Source: Streptomyces sp. NRRL S-37 | Lineage (GTDB): Bacteria > Actinomycetota > Actinomycetes > Streptomycetales > Streptomycetaceae | DNA length: 29,702 nucleotides | Reading direction: 5' to 3' | Assembly (NCBI RefSeq): GCF_000721605.1 | Contig: NZ_JOIZ01000041.1 | Location: forward strand, 1 to 29,702 | Shown here: positions 26,167 through 29,702 of the stretch, in pieces | How the letters are laid out: each line of letters starts with the position of its first letter | How positions within the stretch are numbered: position 1 is the stretch's first letter | The notes under the pieces: generated by a model | Seen by the model: the letters and a program-made list of their open reading frames with translations, nothing else | What the model was told of the DNA's origin: nothing | Databases searched by the model: none | Position numbers and translations under genes: made by a program

Positions 26167-27231
26167 ATGAGCCCCCGCGCCGGCCGGTCCGGCCCCCACA
26201 CTCTCGCCTTCGTCGAGAGCCCGGTACAACTGCTCAACGTGCTGGAGTGGGCGCACGCGCATGCGCCCGGCGTGGGGCTCACCCTCGTGGTGCTGTCCCC
26301 GGTCGACCCCATGACCCGCGGCCAGCTGCGCCGCATGGCGGAGCTGGCCCGCGAGGAGGGCCACGAGGTCCGCTGGGAGGAGGCGCGGGGAGGAGCAGGC
26401 GCACCGTTCCAGACGGTCGGCGGTCTGACCGTCCCGCTCCGCCGGGCCGCCCGCGTCGTCCTCGGCGACCCCTTCTCCCGCTACGTCCAGCTGCTGCTGA
26501 CGATCACCCGCGCCCGCGAGGTCGTCGTCGTCGACGACGGCACCGCGACCATGGAGTTCGTCGGCCAGCTCGCCCGGGGCGAACGCCTGGTGCGCTGGCA
26601 CCGCAAGGGCGGCCGCCCCGGCCCCCGCGAACTCGTCCTCGCCCCCGTGTCCGCCGCCGCCCGGCGCCGGCTCACCCCCGGCGCGAACCGCACGGTGGAG
26701 GTCTTCACCTCCATGCCCATGGAGGACACCCCGCCCGGCGTCACCGTCAGCTCCCACACCTTCGCCTGGACCCGGGACCGCTTCGGCCCGCCCCGCGTCA
26801 CCCGGGGCGCCGACATGGTCGGCACGTCCCTGGTGGAGACCGGCGTGGTGGACGCCGACGCCTACCTGGAGGCCGTACGCGCCCTGGCCGCCACGCACGG
26901 CGCCAAGCGCTACTTCGCCCACCGTCGCGAGAGCACGGAGAAGCTCCACCGGCTCGCCGTCGGGACGGGGCTGGAGATCGTCCGCCCCGAGCTGCCGCTG
27001 GAGCTCATCGCCCGGCGCGGCCCCATCGGCTCCACCGTCCTCAGCTTCCCCTCCACGGTCGTCCACACCCTCCCGCTGGCCCTCGCCGGCACCGGTGTCC
27101 GCGTCGTGGTGTGCGACATAGACCCCGCCTGGCTCACCGCGCACGCCTCCCCCCGCGCCCAGGGCTTCCTGGCCAACGTCACCGACACGGCCAGGTCCGC
27201 CCACCACCTGCGGACGGTCCCGGCGGTCTGA
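26167..27231 (+). CDS. Putative sialyltransferase-like glycosyltransferase (GT52/polyST-type fold)
   Basis: 354 residues. The start LAFVESPVQLLNVLEWA resembles the ESPLQLINA motif of bacterial sialyl- and polysialyltransferases. VVVVDDGTATMEF gives the acidic-acidic-Gly motif (D123, D124, G125), and VLSFPSTVVHTLPLAL (about 291-306) gives the Ser/Thr motif. The HP motif that normally binds the CMP sugar is replaced by H252-R253 in YFAHRREST, which could change the donor or weaken it. It follows neuB by 47 nt, and a 6-bp inverted repeat (TACGAC/GTCGTA, 26143-26161) lies in the gap. ATG26167 has only a weak ribosome binding site (GGGA about 13 nt upstream). Assignment rests on motifs only. Confidence 0.65.
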   Translation: MSPRAGRSGPHTLAFVESPVQLLNVLEWAHAHAPGVGLTLVVLSPVDPMTRGQLRRMAELAREEGHEVRWEEARGGAGAPFQTVGGLTVPLRRAARVVLGDPFSRYVQLLLTITRAREVVVVDDGTATMEFVGQLARGERLVRWHRKGGRPGPRELVLAPVSAAARRRLTPGANRTVEVFTSMPMEDTPPGVTVSSHTFAWTRDRFGPPRVTRGADMVGTSLVETGVVDADAYLEAVRALAATHGAKRYFAHRRESTEKLHRLAVGTGLEIVRPELPLELIARRGPIGSTVLSFPSTVVHTLPLALAGTGVRVVVCDIDPAWLTAHASPRAQGFLANVTDTARSAHHLRTVPAV

Positions 27232-27260
27232 GCCCCGGACGCCGGAAGGGAGCGGGTGTT

Positions 27261-27312
27261 CGGGCGCTCGCTCATGTCGGCGAAACCTGATGGCACCAGG
27301 TGAGAGCGCCCG
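27261..27312. repeat. Nested inverted repeat upstream of the toxin-antitoxin pair
   Basis: CGGGCGCTC (27261-27269) and GAGCGCCCG (27304-27312) pair perfectly and enclose a second hairpin, ACCTG (27285-27289) with CAGGT (27297-27301). It starts 29 nt past the end of the glycan operon and just before a -10-like TATGCT (27313-27318). It may terminate the operon and also serve as a toxin-antitoxin operator. Confidence 0.5.
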
Positions 27313-27355
27313 TATGCTGGCCGTTGAGCCGGTTCTCGCCTTGCTGGAGGTCCCG

Positions 27356-27553
27356 ATGAGCACGCCCGCATCCGACGGCCTCGGCCACCCGCAGCCGAGG
27401 CCACGCGTGTCGGTCGAGGAACTGCTGGCGGCGAAGAACACCCAGCCGATCCGTTCCCTGGACGACCTCGCCGCCGACACCTTCGAGTCGGACGAGGAGC
27501 TGGAGGAGTTTCTCGCCTTCACCTACGCCGAGCGCCGGCGCGACGCCGCCTGA
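27356..27553 (+). CDS. Antitoxin-like small protein paired with a PIN toxin
   Basis: 65 residues: a short polar N-terminus (MSTPASDGLGHPQPRPRVSV), then EELLAAKNTQPIRSLDDLAADTFES and an acidic helix EELEEFLAFTYAERRRD. No DNA-binding domain is visible. The acidic C-terminal helix and its place directly before a PIN-domain gene fit a VapB-type antitoxin of the short Streptomyces kind. ATG27356 has GGAGG 5 nt upstream; the 22-residue longer version from 27290 lacks such a site and would run through the inverted repeat. The gap to the toxin gene is 9 nt. Confidence 0.7.
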   Translation: MSTPASDGLGHPQPRPRVSVEELLAAKNTQPIRSLDDLAADTFESDEELEEFLAFTYAERRRDAA

Positions 27554-27562
27554 GCCCGCCGC

Positions 27563-27967
27563 ATGCAACCCGTCATCCTCGACACCGACGTCGCCTCCCT
27601 GCTGCACAAGCGCAAGCTGACCGGACCACTGGCGACCCGCCTGATCGGCCGCAAACCGCTGATCACCTTCGTGACCTACGGCGAGCTCACGAAGTGGATG
27701 GAGATCCGCCACTGGGGCACCCGGAGCCGCCAGGAACTCGCCGACTGGCTTGCCGACGTCCCTGTCCTTCCGGGCGACGAAGCCGTCGCCGCCACCTGGG
27801 GGCGTCTGTCCGCCGCCGGGATACAGCGTGGCCGGCCCCGCCCCGCCAACGACATGTGGATCGCCGCCAGCGCCCTCACCTACGACCTGCCGCTGGCCAC
27901 TCTCAACCTCAAGGACTACGAGGACTTCCGCCTCCATCACGGCCTCCGCGTTCTCGGCGCCGAGTAG
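27563..27967 (+). CDS. PIN-domain ribonuclease toxin, VapC family
   Basis: 134 residues, the full length of a VapC. The acidic residues of the PIN active site are in place: ILDTDVAS (D7, D9), GELTKW (E41), NDMWIAASAL (D97) and ATLNLKDYEDF (D118). VapC enzymes cleave RNA, usually tRNA or rRNA, and are held inactive by the partner made just upstream. ATG27563 lies 9 nt past the antitoxin stop with no clear Shine-Dalgarno, so it probably relies on translational coupling. A hairpin at 27978-27993 follows. Confidence 0.85.
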   Translation: MQPVILDTDVASLLHKRKLTGPLATRLIGRKPLITFVTYGELTKWMEIRHWGTRSRQELADWLADVPVLPGDEAVAATWGRLSAAGIQRGRPRPANDMWIAASALTYDLPLATLNLKDYEDFRLHHGLRVLGAE

Positions 27968-27977
27968 AGGCGGTATA

Positions 27978-27993
27978 CCGGTGACGCCACCGG
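27978..27993. terminator. Short hairpin after the PIN toxin
   Basis: CCGGTG and CACCGG form a perfect 6-bp stem with a 4-nt loop, 10 nt past the toxin stop. Confidence 0.4.
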
Positions 27994-28306
27994 ACTCCCC
28001 GATGGCGGGTGCCTCGGACCGGAGCTGCCCCCGCACCGCGGCCGGCATCCGCCGAATGAACCGGCCCGCGTGCCCTCGGCCGATCGTGGTAACCGTGAGG
28101 AGTGGACGGGTGCCGGAACCATGTCCCGGAGTGTGATCGGCCTCATGGACCGGCAGGCCAACGGCCTATACCCTCGCAAAAAGGCGGTGAGTGTACCCAC
28201 CTCAATACACAGCTATGCGTAGGGCAGCCGGATTTTCTCCCTCCAACGGGCTGATTTTTCTTGATCGGGGGGCAGCGGACGGCTCCGGCGCCCTACCCTT
28301 CAAAGG
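27994..28306 (+). promoter_or_regulatory. Upstream region of the M20 amidohydrolase gene
   Basis: About 310 nt without a supported gene. The part from 28170 to 28265 is unusually AT-rich for this genome (short A and T runs), as in a promoter region. At the gene, TACCCT (28294-28299) lies 7 nt before GTG28307, and ACCCTT CA AAGGGT (28295-28308) is a perfect palindrome across the start codon. Confidence 0.45.
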
Positions 28307-29548
28307 GTGAAACCACTGATGTCACTGGAGTCCGAGATCGATCTCCCCGGGGGAGCGGTGCTCCCCGGCGCGCTGCCCGAGGCCCTGCGCGCCGAACTCG
28401 TGGCCTTCCGGCGCGACCTGCACATGCACCCGGAACTCGGTCACCAGGAGTTCCGCACCACCGCGGCGATCAAGGAACGCCTCGAGCAGGCCGGCCTGAA
28501 GCCGCGCGTCCTCTCCGGCGGCACCGGTCTGGTCTGTGACATCGGAACCGACGACGAGGCCGGCACGGACTCGGCGATGCTCGCCCTGCGCGCCGACATC
28601 GACGGCCTGCCCATCCCCGACATGAAGGCCGACTGCCCCTACCGCTCCACCGTGCCCGACCGGGCCCACGCCTGCGGCCACGACGTGCACACCACCGTCG
28701 TGCTCGGCGCCGGCCTGGTCCTCGCCGAACTGCACCGCCAGGACCTGCTGCCCCGCCCCGTGCGGCTGATCTTCCAGCCCGCAGAGGAGGTGCTGCCCGG
28801 CGGCGCCGCCGAGGTCGTCGAGGACGGCGGACTCGACGGCGTCGGCCGGATCCTCGCCGTGCACTGCGACCCCCGCGTCGACGCGGGGAAGATCGGGCTG
28901 CGGGAGGGCGCCATCACCTCCGCCTGCGACCGGCTGGAGATCGCCCTCGACGGCCCCGGCGGCCACACCGCCCGCCCGCACCTGACCACCGACCTGGTCA
29001 CCGCCGCCGCGCGGGTCGTCACCGACGTGCCCGCGCTGGTCGGCCGCCGGGTCGACAGCCGCAGCGGACTCGCCGTGACCTGGGGCCGGGTCGAGTCGGG
29101 CCACGCTCCCAACGTCATCCCGCAGCACGCCGAGCTGTCCGGCACCGTGCGCTGCCTGGACCTGGAGACCTGGCGGCAGGCCCCCGACGTCGTGGTCGCC
29201 GCCATCGACGAGGTGGCCAACCTGCACCGCGCCAAGTCGGAGATCACCTACGTGCGCGGCGTCCCGCCGGTCGTCAACGAGGCCGGCGCCACCGAGCTGC
29301 TGCGCGACGCCATGATCGCCCGGCGCGGAGCCGACTCCGTCGAGGGCACCGAACAGAGCCTCGGCGGCGAGGACTTCTCCTGGTATCTGGAGCACGTCCC
29401 CGGCGCCATGGCCCGCCTCGGCGTCCGCCCCCCGGGCGAGCGCACCGTGCGCGACCTGCACCAGGGCGACTTCGACGTGGACGAACACGCCATCACCGTA
29501 GGAGTGGAACTCTTCACCGGCGCAGCCCTTTTGGACGCCCTGCGCTAG
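28307..29548 (+). CDS. M20 family metal-dependent amidohydrolase
   Basis: 413 residues. The M20/HipO-AmiA family motifs are RRDLHMHPELGHQEF (35-49), ALRADIDGLPI (93-103), HACGHDVHTT with Cys123 and His125, FQPAEE (157-161) and GGEDFSWYL near 361. These bind two metal ions and hydrolyse N-acyl amino acids or similar amides. The specific substrate is unknown. GTG28307 is preferred for its leaderless -10 (TACCCT plus 7 nt); ATG28319 with AAAGGG 11 nt upstream is the alternative and removes only four residues. The gene is complete, ending 97 nt before the adapter. Confidence 0.9.
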   Translation: MKPLMSLESEIDLPGGAVLPGALPEALRAELVAFRRDLHMHPELGHQEFRTTAAIKERLEQAGLKPRVLSGGTGLVCDIGTDDEAGTDSAMLALRADIDGLPIPDMKADCPYRSTVPDRAHACGHDVHTTVVLGAGLVLAELHRQDLLPRPVRLIFQPAEEVLPGGAAEVVEDGGLDGVGRILAVHCDPRVDAGKIGLREGAITSACDRLEIALDGPGGHTARPHLTTDLVTAAARVVTDVPALVGRRVDSRSGLAVTWGRVESGHAPNVIPQHAELSGTVRCLDLETWRQAPDVVVAAIDEVANLHRAKSEITYVRGVPPVVNEAGATELLRDAMIARRGADSVEGTEQSLGGEDFSWYLEHVPGAMARLGVRPPGERTVRDLHQGDFDVDEHAITVGVELFTGAALLDALR

Positions 29549-29552
29549 AGGT

Positions 29553-29607
29553 CCCAGCCCCTCTGCCCAGCCCAGCCCCTCTGCCCAACCCAGCCCCCTC
29601 TGCCCAA
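29553..29607 (+). repeat. Three-copy 18-19-bp tandem repeat
   Basis: CCCAGCCCCTCTGCCCAG (29553-29570), a copy ending in AA (29571-29588) and a 19-nt copy with one extra C (29589-29607) follow one another directly. They lie just past the amidohydrolase stop and run into a fourth, partial unit at 29608. Confidence 0.85.
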
Positions 29608-29645
29608 CCCAGCCCTTCCGGCGTTTGAGGAGCGGGGTCCGGGGC
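29608..29645 (+). repeat. Interspersed Streptomyces gene-end repeat, cut by the contig end
   Basis: The stretch containing TTCCGGCGTTTGAGGAGCGG followed by GGTCCGGGGC is, from memory, a very abundant short repeat at gene ends in Streptomyces genomes, usually continuing into a GC-rich hairpin. Here the copy stops where adapter begins. Such repeats often break assemblies, which fits a contig end. Confidence 0.65.
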
Positions 29646-29702
29646 CTGTCTCTTATACACATCTCCGAGCCCACGAGACAGGCAGAAATCTCGTATGCCG
29701 TC
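29646..29702 (+). other. Illumina Nextera adapter (sequencing artefact, not genomic)
   Basis: 29646-29664 is the 19-base Nextera mosaic end CTGTCTCTTATACACATCT. 29665-29679 is CCGAGCCCACGAGAC, the Nextera read-2 adapter. 29680-29687 is AGGCAGAA, an i7 index (N703 as I recall). 29688-29702 is ATCTCGTATGCCGTC, the start of the P7 flow-cell sequence. These follow one another without a gap. Any protein predicted here on the minus strand begins with the known artefact peptide MGSEMCIRD. Confidence 0.99.

Noticed and set aside
27290..27355. Upstream extension of the antitoxin gene
   Set aside because: No ribosome binding site, and it runs through the inverted repeat and the likely -10; ATG27356 has GGAGG in front.
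28145..28222. A 25-codon frame (MDRQANGLYPRKKAVSVPTS...) before the amidohydrolase
   Set aside because: No ribosome binding site, and codons such as CTA and ATA are foreign to this genome's usage; the stretch looks like promoter DNA.
28322..29674. A 450-residue minus-strand frame opposite the amidohydrolase
   Set aside because: It starts inside the Nextera adapter with MGSEMCIRD, a known adapter-derived artefact, and has no protein-like composition.

Overview
The window is high-GC actinobacterial DNA with the codon bias, gene families and leaderless GTG/ATG starts of Streptomyces. From memory, the gene order (acyl-CoA mutase large subunit, then a Kdn/sialic-acid cell-wall polymer locus, then an M20 amidohydrolase) resembles the chromosomal core of S. 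coelicolor around its teichulosonic acid locus. The window ends in Illumina Nextera adapter (29646-29702), so it is a contig end and the last genomic base is about 29645.

Layout. 1-6 kb: the 3' part of a zinc-ribbon membrane protein with an extracytoplasmic discoidin-like domain, then a 1682-residue protein that starts with the LLxLQRxxGNxA tag seen on actinobacterial DUF4157/eCIS-type effectors and seems to consist of six diverged 240-300-residue repeats. 6.3-8.2 kb: an ECF-like sigma factor overlapping a single-pass membrane protein (possible regulator) that carries a TTA codon and a repetitive hydrophilic tail. 8.4-9.3 kb: an L,D-transpeptidase lipoprotein on the minus strand. 9.6-12.5 kb: an acyl-CoA mutase large subunit, a Uma2-family protein and a LeuE-like exporter. 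12.5-14.7 kb: a class A flavin monooxygenase and a divergent TetR regulator, separated by two matching palindromic operators.

14.8-27.2 kb is a surface glycan locus: an acyltransferase-3 membrane protein, a GT29-type (eukaryote-like) sialyltransferase behind a helical repeat domain, a GT8/TPR/pyruvyltransferase fusion, a polysialyltransferase-like enzyme, a GT2 enzyme, a putative GT-B enzyme, a CMP-acylneuraminate synthetase fused to a KdsC-like phosphatase, a short NeuB without its SAF domain, and another sialyltransferase-like protein. There is no NeuC-type epimerase. With the fused phosphatase this favours Kdn (mannose-6-phosphate to Kdn-9-phosphate to Kdn to CMP-Kdn) over Neu5Ac. The simplest reading is synthesis and decoration (glycosyl, pyruvyl, acyl) of a Kdn-containing wall polymer (teichulosonic acid). 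The central divergent promoters look like twin leaderless promoters, each with a PhoP-box-like repeat exactly 27 nt upstream of an identical -10 hexamer, which suggests phosphate control.

27.3-29.5 kb: a small antitoxin-like gene with a PIN-domain toxin, then an M20 amidohydrolase, a short repeat tract typical of Streptomyces gene ends, and the adapter.
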